From contig JBJXFU010000085.1 of the NCBI GenBank assembly GCA_046155885.1, positions 1 through 35,507 of the forward strand: a stretch of DNA of 35,507 nt, written 5' to 3'. How positions within the stretch are numbered: position 1 is the stretch's first letter; each line of letters opens with the position of its first letter. A model generated the notes under the pieces. It was given only the letters and a program-made list of their open reading frames with translations, had not been told where the DNA came from and ran no database searches. The translations under genes and the position numbers were made by a program. Of the stretch, positions 15,864-23,773 are shown in pieces. This DNA comes from JAOADN01 sp046155885 (GTDB lineage Bacteria > Pseudomonadota > Alphaproteobacteria > Rhodobacterales > Rhodobacteraceae).

Positions 15864-17243
15864 GTGGCAGGTAAGATCCTGATTGTGGACGACGTGCCCA
15901 CGAATCGCATCCTGCTGAAGGTCAAGCTCGCCTCGGCGCGCTACAACACGATCATGGCCTCGACCGGAACCGAGGCGCTGGAGCTGGCGCAGGACGAACG
16001 CCCCGACCTCGCCCTGATCGACTTCAACCTTCCCGACATCGACGGCCTGGAACTCTGCCGCAGGCTCCGCGCCGATCCGGTCACCTCCGGCATTCCGCTT
16101 CTCGTCATCACCGCCGACACCGATCTCGCCCGCATCTCGGCGCTGAAGTCCGGTGCCGCCGAAGTCTTCCGCAAGCCGATCGACGACATGGTGCTCCTGG
16201 CGCGCATCCGAAGTCTGCTCAGGTCGCGCGAAGCCGCCGACGAACTCGGTCTGCGCGATCTGACCGGCCGGGAATTCGGCCTTGCCGAAGACGCGACCCC
16301 CTTCGTCCAGCCGGCGCGGATCACCCTCGTGGCGGCGGAACGGGAACAGGCGTTCCGCTGGATGCGGGCGCTTCAGAAGGAGCTGCGCGACAAGGTCTGC
16401 ATCGCCGCAGCCGACGAAGCGCTCGGGGAAGGGATCGAGCGCTCGGCCACGGATGTCTTCGTCATCTCCGCCGACCTCGCCCATCCGAGCGAGGGCCTTC
16501 GGCTGATGTCGGAACTCCGCTCGCGTCATGCGACGCGCTTCGCCGGGGTCTGCATCGTCCTGCCTCCGGGCGCGCGCGGCAACGCGGCGATGGCGCTCGA
16601 CCTCGGTGCCAGCGACCTGATCGACGCCGAATCCGTCGAAGACGAACTGGCGCACCGCGTCCGCGTCCAGATCGAGCAGAAGCGCCGGACTGACAGGCTT
16701 CGCACCTCGGTCGCCGACGGGCTGAAGATGGCGATGACGGACCCGCTGACGGGCCTCTACAACCGCCGCTACGCCCTGCCCCACCTCGCGCGGATCGCGC
16801 AGCGGGCGCAATCCGCCGACCGCAGCTTCGGGGTCATGCTGATGGACCTCGACCGTTTCAAGCAGATCAATGACAGCTTCGGACATGCCGCCGGCGATGC
16901 AGTCCTGGTCGAAGTCGCCGAGCGCTTTCGCAACAATCTCCGCTCGGTCGACATGGTGGCGCGGATCGGCGGCGAGGAATTCCTGGTCGCGCTGCCCGAC
17001 ACCAGCCTCGACGCCGCGCGCTCGACCGCCGAGCGGCTGCGCCGGGTGATCGAGGAAGAGCCGATCCGCACCAGAAACGGGCAGAACATCCGCGTGACGA
17101 TGTCGGTCGGGCTGGCGATCGGCGAAGGCCATGACGCGGGGCCCGGACGCGTCGACATGCTGATCGCCCGCGCCGACCAGGCGCTGATGCGGTCGAAGTC
17201 GGAAGGCCGGAACCTGGTGACTGTCTCGCTCAGCGCCGCCTGA
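15864..17243 (+). CDS. pleD: PleD-type diguanylate cyclase response regulator
   Basis: This 459-residue protein makes c-di-GMP from two GTP when phosphorylated. Order: receiver 1 (about 1-120, acidic pair D9-D10, phosphoacceptor D53, lysine in FRKPIDD), an adaptor receiver 2 (about 150-275) lacking a clear phosphoacceptor, and a GGDEF domain (about 285-455). The active site reads GGEEF (369-373), and the inhibitory I-site RxxD is R360-S-V-D363, exactly 5 residues upstream, so product inhibition should be intact. Length and layout match Caulobacter PleD. Translation starts at GTG with GGAG 6 bases upstream. No histidine kinase is adjacent, so the phosphodonor is encoded elsewhere. Confidence 0.95.
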   Translation: MAGKILIVDDVPTNRILLKVKLASARYNTIMASTGTEALELAQDERPDLALIDFNLPDIDGLELCRRLRADPVTSGIPLLVITADTDLARISALKSGAAEVFRKPIDDMVLLARIRSLLRSREAADELGLRDLTGREFGLAEDATPFVQPARITLVAAEREQAFRWMRALQKELRDKVCIAAADEALGEGIERSATDVFVISADLAHPSEGLRLMSELRSRHATRFAGVCIVLPPGARGNAAMALDLGASDLIDAESVEDELAHRVRVQIEQKRRTDRLRTSVADGLKMAMTDPLTGLYNRRYALPHLARIAQRAQSADRSFGVMLMDLDRFKQINDSFGHAAGDAVLVEVAERFRNNLRSVDMVARIGGEEFLVALPDTSLDAARSTAERLRRVIEEEPIRTRNGQNIRVTMSVGLAIGEGHDAGPGRVDMLIARADQALMRSKSEGRNLVTVSLSAA

Positions 17244-17248
17244 GGCCG

Positions 17249-17773
17249 TCAGGGGCCGGGCTTGCCGCCGGGCCGGTTCAGGCGATACAGCAGGCGGTCG
17301 ACGAAGGCCGCGCGCTCGGCCGGCGTCATCGCGGCGATCCGGTCGGCAAGCAGGGCCCGCCCGAGGTCCATCCGGGCTTCGAGCCGCTGGTGCAGCCTGT
17401 CGAACGCCTGATCGAGGCGCCCCCGGTCGAAGGGCTCGCGTCTGAGTTCGGCGACCATCTCGCCGAGTTCCTCCTGCCGGCCCTGCCTGAGGCTGCGCAT
17501 ATCCGGCACCCGCGCCGCCAGAGCCTCGCGCAGCGCCGCACGGTCATCGCGCGTCAGGGCGTCGGTGAAGGGCCCGAAGGCCAGTTCGCGCCCCATGCCG
17601 GGCCGCGACCCGCCATGCGCGAAGAACGCCCCGGCCATCATGCCCAGGAACAGCAGGTTCAGCGCCAGCGACGCCGCAAGCAGCGGCCGCAGCCGGCGGG
17701 ATGCCGGAGGCGCGCCGGACGCGACCGGGTCTGGGGGTCCGTCCGGGCCGCCGCCCCTCTCACTCTCGGCCAT
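17249..17773 (-). CDS. Periplasmic heavy-metal-sensor-like protein
   Basis: This 174-residue protein has a cytoplasmic N-terminus of ~28 residues, one membrane segment (about 30-52, PLLAASLALNLLFLGMMAGA), and a helical periplasmic domain rich in Arg, Asp and Leu. It resembles the Metal_resist/CpxP-like group: helical segments with LTRDDRAALREAL, EELGEMVAELRREPF and IAAMTPAERAAFVDRLL. Such proteins sense metals or envelope stress. No cysteine- or histidine-rich metal site is evident. The ATG at 17773 follows a GGAGGGGGG site. The gene starts 2 bases after the stop of the anti-sigma-like gene, so it is the last gene of the sigma operon. Confidence 0.78.
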   Translation of the reverse strand: MAESERGGGPDGPPDPVASGAPPASRRLRPLLAASLALNLLFLGMMAGAFFAHGGSRPGMGRELAFGPFTDALTRDDRAALREALAARVPDMRSLRQGRQEELGEMVAELRREPFDRGRLDQAFDRLHQRLEARMDLGRALLADRIAAMTPAERAAFVDRLLYRLNRPGGKPGP

Positions 17774-17775
17774 GC

Positions 17776-18192
17776 CTATCCCCCCTCCGCCAGCCCCGCG
17801 AGGCTGAAGGCCCCGGTCCCGGGCATCATGTCGATCGGATCGCCGGCCGCCTCGTCGTCCCCGGCCCACCCGGCCAGCCCCAGCGCCCCGGGCGCGGAAA
17901 CGCCGATCCAGACCCCGGCCAGCGCCGCGGTCACCATCCCGCCCAGCACCGGCCATCCCCCCGCGCGCCGCCAGAGGTCGCGGAACGCCTCCCGGGTCGC
18001 GGCACGGCGGGGCGCGTGCCCGCCCCGCGCCGCCCCGGCCCGCGTCCGCTCGGTCCCGGCATCCGCCAGGACCCGCGCCACCAGCGCCGCCGAAGGGCGC
18101 GGACCCGCGTCGCGCGCCGCCGCGAAGAACAGCGCCAGTCCGTCATCCCCGCCGCCCGTTCCCTGCCCGCCCCGATCCGCCCGATCGCTCAT
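17776..18192 (-). CDS. Membrane protein, probable anti-sigma factor
   Basis: This 138-residue protein has an acidic/glycine-rich N-terminus, a helical basic stretch (about 30-75), one membrane segment (about 80-100, WPVLGGMVTAALAGVWIGV), and a short periplasmic tail with D/E and methionines. The start overlaps the sigma factor stop by 4 bases (ATGA). That coupling and the single-pass topology are typical of anti-sigma factors. There is no zinc motif HxxxCxxC, so it would be a non-ZAS type. I have the impression that homologues next to sigma factors carry a spurious 'dihydroorotate dehydrogenase' name; nothing here supports that enzyme. The function is inferred from context. Confidence 0.65.
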   Translation of the reverse strand: MSDRADRGGQGTGGGDDGLALFFAAARDAGPRPSAALVARVLADAGTERTRAGAARGGHAPRRAATREAFRDLWRRAGGWPVLGGMVTAALAGVWIGVSAPGALGLAGWAGDDEAAGDPIDMMPGTGAFSLAGLAEGG

Positions 18193-18770
18193 CGCTCATA
18201 CCCCAACGCATCGCGCCGCCCGACAAGCGCCCGGGCCAGCGCGCGCCTGCCCCGCGCGGTCAGACTTTCCACCGCCCCGACCCCGATTTCCATCACCTCG
18301 GCGATCTCCGGGTTCGCCATCCCCTCGACATGCCGCAGCACCACCGCCAGGCGCTGCCGCTCGGGCAGTGCCGCCAGCGCCTGGTCCAGCGCCCGCACGC
18401 GCGCCTCGTCCTGCAGCATGGCCTCCGGCGATATCCGCCCGTCCTCCGGCTCGCCGACCGCCTCCAGCGCCACGAACCGCCGCCGCCGCAGCCGGTCGGT
18501 GCAGAGGTTGACCGTCACGCGGTATAGCCAGGTCGACACTTTCGCGCCGCCGTCCCGCCAGCCGGGCGCGGCACGCCAAAGCCGCAGCATCGCCTCCTGC
18601 GCCACGTCCTCGGCCTCGGCCGGATCGCCGAGCAGCCGCGCCGCGAGGCGGAGAACCGGGGGCAGGTGCCGCGCGGCCAGGATCCGCGCGGCTTCCGGGT
18701 CCCCGCCCGCATAGGCGGCGAGGATCTCCGCATCGGACCGCCCCTGGCTGGCGTCGAAGGCCATCTCCAT
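18189..18770 (-). CDS. ECF-type RNA polymerase sigma factor
   Basis: This 193-residue sigma-70-family protein has region 2 (about 15-95, with EAEDVAQEAMLRLWRAAPGW and VSTWLYRVTVNLCTDRLRRR) and region 4 (about 130-185, with LPERQRLAVVLRHVEGMANPEIAEVM and a recognition helix GVGAVESLTARGRRALARAL). There is no region 1.1 or 3, as expected for group 4. The start is ATG 18770 or ATG 18764; neither has a strong ribosome site, and the GGGA suits the second slightly better. It leads an operon with the anti-sigma-like and metal-sensor-like genes. The EF-hand gene lies just upstream on the same strand. Its target promoter is unknown. Confidence 0.9.
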   Translation of the reverse strand: MEMAFDASQGRSDAEILAAYAGGDPEAARILAARHLPPVLRLAARLLGDPAEAEDVAQEAMLRLWRAAPGWRDGGAKVSTWLYRVTVNLCTDRLRRRRFVALEAVGEPEDGRISPEAMLQDEARVRALDQALAALPERQRLAVVLRHVEGMANPEIAEVMEIGVGAVESLTARGRRALARALVGRRDALGYER

Positions 18771-18844
18771 TCCCGATGCCTAACCCGCCGCGCGTACCTG
18801 GCCAAGCATGCCGGCCCCCGGCCCGCGCCCGGTGGCGGGAAACC

Positions 18845-19423
18845 TCACTGGTCGCCATCGCCCCCCGGCATTCCCTGCCCGCCCATCGGTCCGACCCAGC
18901 GGTGCCCGCGATGCCGGCCCTCGCCGCCATGCCCCGGCATGCGGTCGTGCATCTCGGCCACCATCGCGTCGAACTCCGCCTTGGAAACCGCGCCGTCGCC
19001 ATCGGCATCGGCCTGCCGGAAGAGCCCGGCGGGCACCGGCGGCGCCATCAGCTCCTCGGCGGTCAGCGCCCCGTCGCCGTCCAGGTCGCGGCTCGCGAAC
19101 TGCCGTTTGGCCTTCTCCGTCGCGGCCTTGGTCGCCTTGGCGACCGCCCAGGCCACCGCCTCGTCCTCACTGATCTTGCCGTCCGCGTTCCTGTCCATCC
19201 CCGCCACCTGAGCAAGCCGCGCCGCGCGCACCTCCGCTTCGGTGATCCTTCCGTCGCCATCGCCGTCAAGCTCGCCGAACAGTACCGGTGGCGGACCCAT
19301 CATCGCTCCGGGCATCGGCCCCGCCCCAACCGGTGGCGCCGCTTCGTCCTGCGACACGGCGGGTACGCCGAGGGCCGCACAGACGGCCGCCAGCGCCAGG
19401 GTCATCGCGATCGTCGCCTTCAT
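18845..19423 (-). CDS. Exported EF-hand calcium-binding protein
   Basis: This 192-residue protein has a signal peptide (about 1-24, ending GVPAVSQ) and four EF-hand loops: DGDGDGRITEAE, DRNADGKISEDE, DLDGDGALTAEE and DADGDGAVSKAE. Each has acidic residues at loop positions 1, 3, 5 and 12, so all four should bind Ca2+. The C-terminal ~30 residues are His/Gly/Met-rich (GHGGEGRHRGHRW), which could bind a transition metal. ATG 19423 is preceded by GGGAGAG; the upstream open frame lacks a better start. The sigma factor gene begins 74 bases downstream on the same strand, so the four genes may be one transcript or a functional module. Confidence 0.88.
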   Translation of the reverse strand: MKATIAMTLALAAVCAALGVPAVSQDEAAPPVGAGPMPGAMMGPPPVLFGELDGDGDGRITEAEVRAARLAQVAGMDRNADGKISEDEAVAWAVAKATKAATEKAKRQFASRDLDGDGALTAEELMAPPVPAGLFRQADADGDGAVSKAEFDAMVAEMHDRMPGHGGEGRHRGHRWVGPMGGQGMPGGDGDQ

Positions 19424-19573
19424 CCCGTCTCTCCCGATCTCCGCCGTCCGGCCTGTCCGTCGGCGGGATATGTGTTGAACGCCGGACCCCCCGGTTTCCG
19501 TCGCGCCGACCGGGCGCACGCGCTGGTGGCCGCAGCGCATGGCGGCGCTTCCGGCAGCGGGCTATTCCTGCTA

Positions 19574-19594
19574 GGAGCACCCGGAAGGTGCTTC
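19574..19594 (+). promoter_or_regulatory. Leader hairpin upstream of DUF983 gene
   Basis: GGAGCACC, loop CGGAA and GGTGCTTCC form a stem of 8 bp with one bulged T, ending about 20 bases before the ATG. It would be in the 5' leader of the DUF983-NUDIX transcript if the promoter is further upstream. Function is unknown. Confidence 0.35.
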
Positions 19595-19613
19595 CTTCGG
19601 ACAGGTAAACCCG

Positions 19614-20021
19614 ATGAGCGTCACAAGTCATCCCGACGCCGACGCGCCGCGCCCGCTCCGCCCGGTGCTGCTCCGCGGCTGGCGCCGCCGGTGCCCCTCA
19701 TGCGGCAAGGGCGCGATGATGCGCGGCTATCTCGCCGTCCGCCCCCGCTGCGAGGTCTGCGGCGAGGACCTGTCGCACCAGCGCGCCGATGACGGGCCGG
19801 CCTACGCGACGGTGCTGATCGTCGGGCACATCATGGCGCCGCTCCTGCTTTTCGCCTTCGTCCGCTACCGCCCCGACCCTTACCTGCTCGCCGGCATGGC
19901 GGGGGCCCTGTGCATCGGCCTCTCGCTTTTCCTCCTGCCGCGCCTGAAGGGCATGTTCGTGGCCCTGCAATGGGCGCTCCGGCTGCACGGCTTCGGCGGT
20001 GCCGGCGATGCCCGGAACTGA
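19614..20021 (+). CDS. DUF983 family membrane protein
   Basis: This 135-residue protein has a treble-clef-like zinc site of two CxxC pairs (CPSCGKG and CEVCGED), then the family's DDGPAY motif and two membrane segments (about 67-86 and 92-112). This matches DUF983, common in alphaproteobacteria. The cysteines would lie on the cytoplasmic side. The ATG follows AGGTAAACCCG. Its end overlaps the NUDIX gene by 14 bases, so the two are co-translated. The role is unknown. Confidence 0.88.
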   Translation: MSVTSHPDADAPRPLRPVLLRGWRRRCPSCGKGAMMRGYLAVRPRCEVCGEDLSHQRADDGPAYATVLIVGHIMAPLLLFAFVRYRPDPYLLAGMAGALCIGLSLFLLPRLKGMFVALQWALRLHGFGGAGDARN

Positions 20022-20706
20022 TCCGGCGGCCGCGCCCGACCACGGCCCGGTGCGCGACGCCGCGACGGTGATCCTGATCCGCGACCGGGGGGCCGGGCCT
20101 TCGGTCCTCATGGGCCAGCGCGGCCAGGGCGCCTCCTTCATGCCGTCGAAATACGTCTTCCCCGGTGGCGCGGTCGATGCCGCCGACCGTGGCGTGCTCT
20201 CACCCGGCGATCTGGACGCGCAGTCCGCAACCCGTCTTTGCATCGAAGCCGAACCCGGGATCGGGCCCGGCCTCGCCGCCGCAGCGATCCGCGAACTGTG
20301 CGAGGAAACCGGCCAGATGCTGGCCCGCCCCGGGTTCTGGGACGGGCCGGCCACCGGCGTCTGGTCGGCCTTCGCCGAACGCGGCCGGGTGCCCGATCCG
20401 CTGCCGCTGTCCTTCGTCTTCCGCGCCATCACGCCGCCCGGCCGGACCCGCCGCTTCGACGCACGCTTCTTCCTGGCCGACGCCGACGCCTTGGCCACCG
20501 ACGCCGACGATTTCTCGGGCGCCAGCGGCGAACTTTCGCACCTGCACTGGGTACCCTTGGCCGAGGCGCGCGCGCTCAACCTGCCCTTCATCACCGAAAT
20601 CGTCCTTGCCGAGGTGGCGCATCGGCTCGCCAAGGGCGACGACGGCCTCGGCGTGCCGTTCTTCGACAACCGCGGCCCGGCCCCGCTGTTCCGCCGCCTC
20701 GCCTAG
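20008..20706 (+). CDS. NUDIX hydrolase
   Basis: This protein of about 232 residues hydrolyses a nucleoside-diphosphate-linked substrate such as NAD(H), ADP-ribose or an acyl-CoA. The strand VFPGGAVDAADRG and the catalytic helix AAIRELCEETGQML carry the REUxEExGU core. They are separated by an insertion of about 35 residues, as in the NUDT7/19-like CoA and peroxisomal types, rather than the compact 23-residue box. The start is uncertain: ATG 20008 is given, GTG 19999 is 3 codons upstream, and neither has a good ribosome site, consistent with coupling to the overlapping DUF983 gene. It ends 9 bases from the convergent transporter gene. Confidence 0.85.
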   Translation: MPGTDPAAAPDHGPVRDAATVILIRDRGAGPSVLMGQRGQGASFMPSKYVFPGGAVDAADRGVLSPGDLDAQSATRLCIEAEPGIGPGLAAAAIRELCEETGQMLARPGFWDGPATGVWSAFAERGRVPDPLPLSFVFRAITPPGRTRRFDARFFLADADALATDADDFSGASGELSHLHWVPLAEARALNLPFITEIVLAEVAHRLAKGDDGLGVPFFDNRGPAPLFRRLA

Positions 20707-20715
20707 GCCCGGTGA

Positions 20716-21609
20716 CTAGCCCGCCGCGAAGACCAGCCCCACCAGCGACAGCACCACCAGCGCGATCCCGGCCGCCTCGCGGAACCGCAACCGTTCGCGG
20801 AACAGGAACACCGAGGCGGCAAGCGTGAAGACCATCTCGACCTGGCCCAGCGCGCGCACATAGGCGGCACTCTGCAGCGCAAAGGCGGCGAACCAGCAAA
20901 GCGACCCCAGCATGCCGGTCAGCCCCACCAGAGCCGTGCGCCGCCAGCCCTCCACCACCCGCCCGATCTCGCCCGGTTCCTTCCAGGACAGCCACAGCGC
21001 CATCACCACCGTCTGGGCAAGCGTGGCGGCGGCTAGCGCGATGAGGGCGCGCAGCAGGAAAGGCGCCGGTTCCAGAGCCAGCGTGGCCGCGCGGTAGCCG
21101 ACCGAGGCGATCCCGAACAGCGCGCCGGCGGCCAGCCCGTAGAGCGCGGCGCGGCCGAGGACCGGCGCCCCGGGCTCCGGCCCGCGCGAGATGAGAAGCA
21201 CCCCGAGAAGCCCCAGCCCGATCGCCGCCCATCCCGTTGCGGGGATCACCTCGCCCAGAATGAGGGCCGAGAAGATCGCGACGTCGACGGTCTCGGTCTT
21301 GGTGAAGGCGACGCCGACGGTGAAATTGCGCAGCCCGAAAAGCCGGACGGTCAGGTCGGTGGCGACGATCTGCGCGACCCCGCCCGCCGCGACGGCCAGA
21401 AAGAACGCGGGCCCGGGCAGGGGTATCGGGGTCCCGGTCAGGGCGAGCCCGGCCGCGGCCAGCCCGCAGGCGAGCGGTGCCGCGAACAGAAAGCGCGCGA
21501 AGGTGGCGCCCGCCGTGCTCAGCGCGCCCGCCGCCAGCCGCTTCTGCAGCACGAAGCGCGTTGTCTGCAATCCCGCGGCGGCGAGCGTGAAGAGGATCCA
21601 GAGGTCCAC
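20716..21609 (-). CDS. DMT-superfamily (EamA) transporter
   Basis: This 297-residue inner-membrane protein has about ten hydrophobic segments in two five-helix EamA halves. The halves are visible as repeated FLFAAPLACGLAAAGLAL and MLGSLCWFAAFALQSAAYVRALGQVEMVFTLAASVFLFRE, the latter a typical second-half signature. It probably exports or exchanges a small metabolite; the substrate cannot be predicted. Translation starts at GTG 21609 with AAGGGCGGG upstream. It lies downstream of the desaturase gene on the same strand, 37 bases away, and may be co-transcribed. Confidence 0.88.
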   Translation of the reverse strand: MDLWILFTLAAAGLQTTRFVLQKRLAAGALSTAGATFARFLFAAPLACGLAAAGLALTGTPIPLPGPAFFLAVAAGGVAQIVATDLTVRLFGLRNFTVGVAFTKTETVDVAIFSALILGEVIPATGWAAIGLGLLGVLLISRGPEPGAPVLGRAALYGLAAGALFGIASVGYRAATLALEPAPFLLRALIALAAATLAQTVVMALWLSWKEPGEIGRVVEGWRRTALVGLTGMLGSLCWFAAFALQSAAYVRALGQVEMVFTLAASVFLFRERLRFREAAGIALVVLSLVGLVFAAG

Positions 21610-21646
21610 CCCGCCCTTCTGTCACGCGGGACGGCGGGGCGGAAGC

Positions 21647-22552
21647 TCAGAGGCGCGGGTAAAGCGGGTGCGGGACCGGGTCCTTCGGCGACAGGAAGTG
21701 CTGCCGGAAGACCTGCCAGTAGGATTTGTAGAGATAGCCGTCGTTGCGGCGGAGCCAGTCGCCCTTGTTCTCGCGATAGGCTTCCGGCAGCTCGTACCAG
21801 GCGAGCCTCGGCCGCGCGTGGTGTACGATATGCAGGTTGTTGTTGAGGAAAAGGAAGGGCAGCACGCCGGGGCCCTCGACCACCACCGTCCGCCCGCGCG
21901 CCAGTTCATGCGCCCGATGTTCGAGGAAGGTGCGGATCTTCAGGACCGACAGCGCCGCGTAGGCCGAGGCGAGGTACAGCCATCCCGGCATCGGCGCGAC
22001 CCAGACCCAGGCGATCACCGGCACCATCGCCGCGGCATGCAGCGCCCAGGCCCGCAGGACCTCGCGGTCGCCTGCGGCGAGCAGCCGGACATCACCCTTC
22101 AGGAAGGCCGCGGTGCCGATCACCGGACCCATCACCATCCGCCCGAGAAGCGCGTTGTTGGCCCGCAGCAGAAGTTTGCTGACCCGCGACAGCCCGGCCC
22201 AGACCCCCGGGTCGAGGAAATTCGATTCCGGATCGTCGTAGGGATCGGTCAGGCGTTCGTCCCGGTGATGGGCAAGGTGCAGGTCGCGGAAGCGGCGGTA
22301 GGGGTAGACGAGGCCGATCGGGAGGAAGACGAGGGCCTCGTTGAGCCGGCCGCTCCGGAACGGGTGCCCGTGCAGGACCTCGTGCTGCAGCGAGGACTGC
22401 AGCGTCAGCGCCAGCACGGTGAGGCAGAAGCCGGCCCACAGCGACCAGTCCGCCACCAGGGACGTCGCCAGCGCCCAGGCGCCATAGCAGGCCGCAAGCA
22501 GAATGACCGTGGGCCATTCGATCCCGTGCGGGCTTCGCGACCGTTCCATCAT
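21647..22552 (-). CDS. Membrane fatty acid desaturase
   Basis: This 301-residue diiron membrane enzyme of the FA_desaturase family has all three histidine boxes: H57-x3-H61 (HEVLH), H92-xx-HH (HLAHH) and H241-xx-HH (HIVHH). Hydrophobic segments lie near 15-33, 38-53, 75-83 and in the middle third. It should introduce a double bond into, or hydroxylate, a lipid-linked acyl chain or carotenoid-like substrate. The start could be ATG 22552, ATG 22549, or ATG 22588 (12 codons longer, with AAGGGCT before it). The gene is divergent from an XRE regulator, which suggests local control, perhaps of membrane fluidity. Confidence 0.88.
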   Translation of the reverse strand: MMERSRSPHGIEWPTVILLAACYGAWALATSLVADWSLWAGFCLTVLALTLQSSLQHEVLHGHPFRSGRLNEALVFLPIGLVYPYRRFRDLHLAHHRDERLTDPYDDPESNFLDPGVWAGLSRVSKLLLRANNALLGRMVMGPVIGTAAFLKGDVRLLAAGDREVLRAWALHAAAMVPVIAWVWVAPMPGWLYLASAYAALSVLKIRTFLEHRAHELARGRTVVVEGPGVLPFLFLNNNLHIVHHARPRLAWYELPEAYRENKGDWLRRNDGYLYKSYWQVFRQHFLSPKDPVPHPLYPRL

Positions 22553-22644
22553 CCCCAAGTAAATCCACGCTCTTTTTCTTTTCAGCATAGCCCTTGCGTC
22601 AGGGCGCGGGAATTCCGAAAATACGCACTGAACGCTCACAAACG

Positions 22645-22658
22645 GTGAATGGATTCAC
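22645..22658. promoter_or_regulatory. Possible operator upstream of the XRE regulator
   Basis: GTGAAT-GG-ATTCAC is a perfect 6-bp inverted repeat with a 2-base centre. It ends 3 bases before the regulator's ATG and about 93 bases from the divergent desaturase start. Its position suits autoregulation. It also occupies the place where a Shine-Dalgarno would be; only a weak GGA is present. Confidence 0.4.
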
Positions 22659-22661
22659 GCG

Positions 22662-23525
22662 ATGCCGGAGATACTCTACAGAGAGCTCCGCGCGGCCCGG
22701 TTCCGCGATCGCCTGGTTGCGGCCATGGCGGACCGCGGCATGTCGCAAAGCGCCCTGGCCCGCGCGACGAGGTCGGATCGCTCGACGATATCGCAGCTCG
22801 TATCGGGCGATCCGCCCCGGCTGCCCGGCGGCCAGATCGTGGCCGAGTGCGCGGCGGCGCTCGGCATTTCGTCCGACTGGCTTCTCGGTCTCAGCGACCG
22901 GCCGGAGAAGCCGGCCGACCTGCTGGCGACCTCGCTCACCATCACCGAGGCGCCCCGCGCCCTGATCGACGAGACGATCTTCGGCTGGCACCGCGAAGCC
23001 GCCGGCTACAAGATCCGCCATGTGCCGGCGACGCTTCCCGACATGCTGAAGACGCGCGAGATGCTGCGGTGGGAATACGCCCCGCAGCTCGGCCGCACCG
23101 CCGAACAGGCGATCGGCGCCTCGGAAGACCGCCTCGCCTGGATGCGCTCGGCCCGGTCGGATTACGAGATGGCCTTCCCGGTGCACGAACTTGTCGCCTT
23201 CGCCAGGGCGGAAGGCTACTACCGGGGTCTTCCCCCGGAGCTGAGGCGGGCGCAGCTGGACCACTGGCGGCGCCTCTATGAGCAGCTCTACCCGGGCCTG
23301 CGCATCTACCTTTTCGACGCGCGGCGCGTGTTCTCGGCGCCGGTCACCATCTTCGGTCCGCTGCTCGCCGTCCTCTACCTCGGCCGCCACTACCTCGCGT
23401 TCCGCGACACCGCCCGGATCGCCAGCCTCAGCGGCCATTTCGACTGGCTGGTGCGCGAGGCCGAGACCGGCGCGCGCGACTTTCCCGCAGCGCTCCGCGG
23501 GCTCATGTCCGAGATCGCCGACTGA
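22662..23525 (+). CDS. XRE-family transcriptional regulator
   Basis: This 287-residue protein has an N-terminal helix-turn-helix of the Cro/CI type (about 12-75: FRDRLVAAMADRGMSQSALARATRSDRSTISQLVSGD, then ALGISSDWLLGLSDRPE). A ~200-residue C-terminal domain follows, rich in Tyr, Trp and Arg, that I do not recognise and that may bind an effector. It is divergent from the desaturase gene across 109 bases containing a perfect inverted repeat. It is therefore probably a local regulator of itself and possibly of membrane-lipid modification. The stop codon is the first of five TGA triplets in a downstream tandem repeat. Confidence 0.85.
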   Translation: MPEILYRELRAARFRDRLVAAMADRGMSQSALARATRSDRSTISQLVSGDPPRLPGGQIVAECAAALGISSDWLLGLSDRPEKPADLLATSLTITEAPRALIDETIFGWHREAAGYKIRHVPATLPDMLKTREMLRWEYAPQLGRTAEQAIGASEDRLAWMRSARSDYEMAFPVHELVAFARAEGYYRGLPPELRRAQLDHWRRLYEQLYPGLRIYLFDARRVFSAPVTIFGPLLAVLYLGRHYLAFRDTARIASLSGHFDWLVREAETGARDFPAALRGLMSEIAD

Positions 23526-23575
23526 CCGCCGACTGACTGCCGACTGACTGCCGACTGACCGCCGACTGACCGCCG
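23517..23575. repeat. 11-bp tandem repeat starting at a stop codon
   Basis: There are five complete units of GCCGACTGACY (23517-23571) plus a partial one. The last base varies C,T,T,C,C. The regulator's stop (23523-23525) is in the first unit, so all other copies are beyond the gene. Confidence 0.92.
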
Positions 23576-23688
23576 CACGGCGCGCGCCAGCCCGCAGCAG
23601 GTTCCGGCAGGGCGGCGGCCCGGGCGGGCCCGAAGGCCTCAACGCTCCGTTAACCGAAGGGCGCTACGACAGTCGCGCCGATGCACAC

Positions 23689-23720
23689 CGCGCGCCCCCG
23701 CTGAAACCGGGGGCCGCGCG
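23689..23720. terminator. GC-rich hairpin 1
   Basis: CGCGCGCCCCCG (23689-23700), loop CTGAAAC, and CGGGGGCCGCGCG (23708-23720) form a 12-bp stem with one bulged C. It has no U tract. It may be a terminator or part of an RNA fold. Confidence 0.4.
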
Positions 23721-23773
23721 AAGCGCCGCGCCTTTCCGCAGGATCAGAAGGGAAGGACGCCGGACGTGCGAAA

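Noticed and set aside
17776..18192. Dihydroorotate dehydrogenase annotation for the 138-aa protein
   Set aside because: It is far too short, has no FMN-barrel motifs, and carries a membrane segment. The context is that of an anti-sigma factor.
23650..23690. SAH-riboswitch-like run (CCGAAGGGCGCTACGAC)
   Set aside because: The downstream pairing strand (CAGGCTCGG type) is missing, and no methionine-cycle gene follows.
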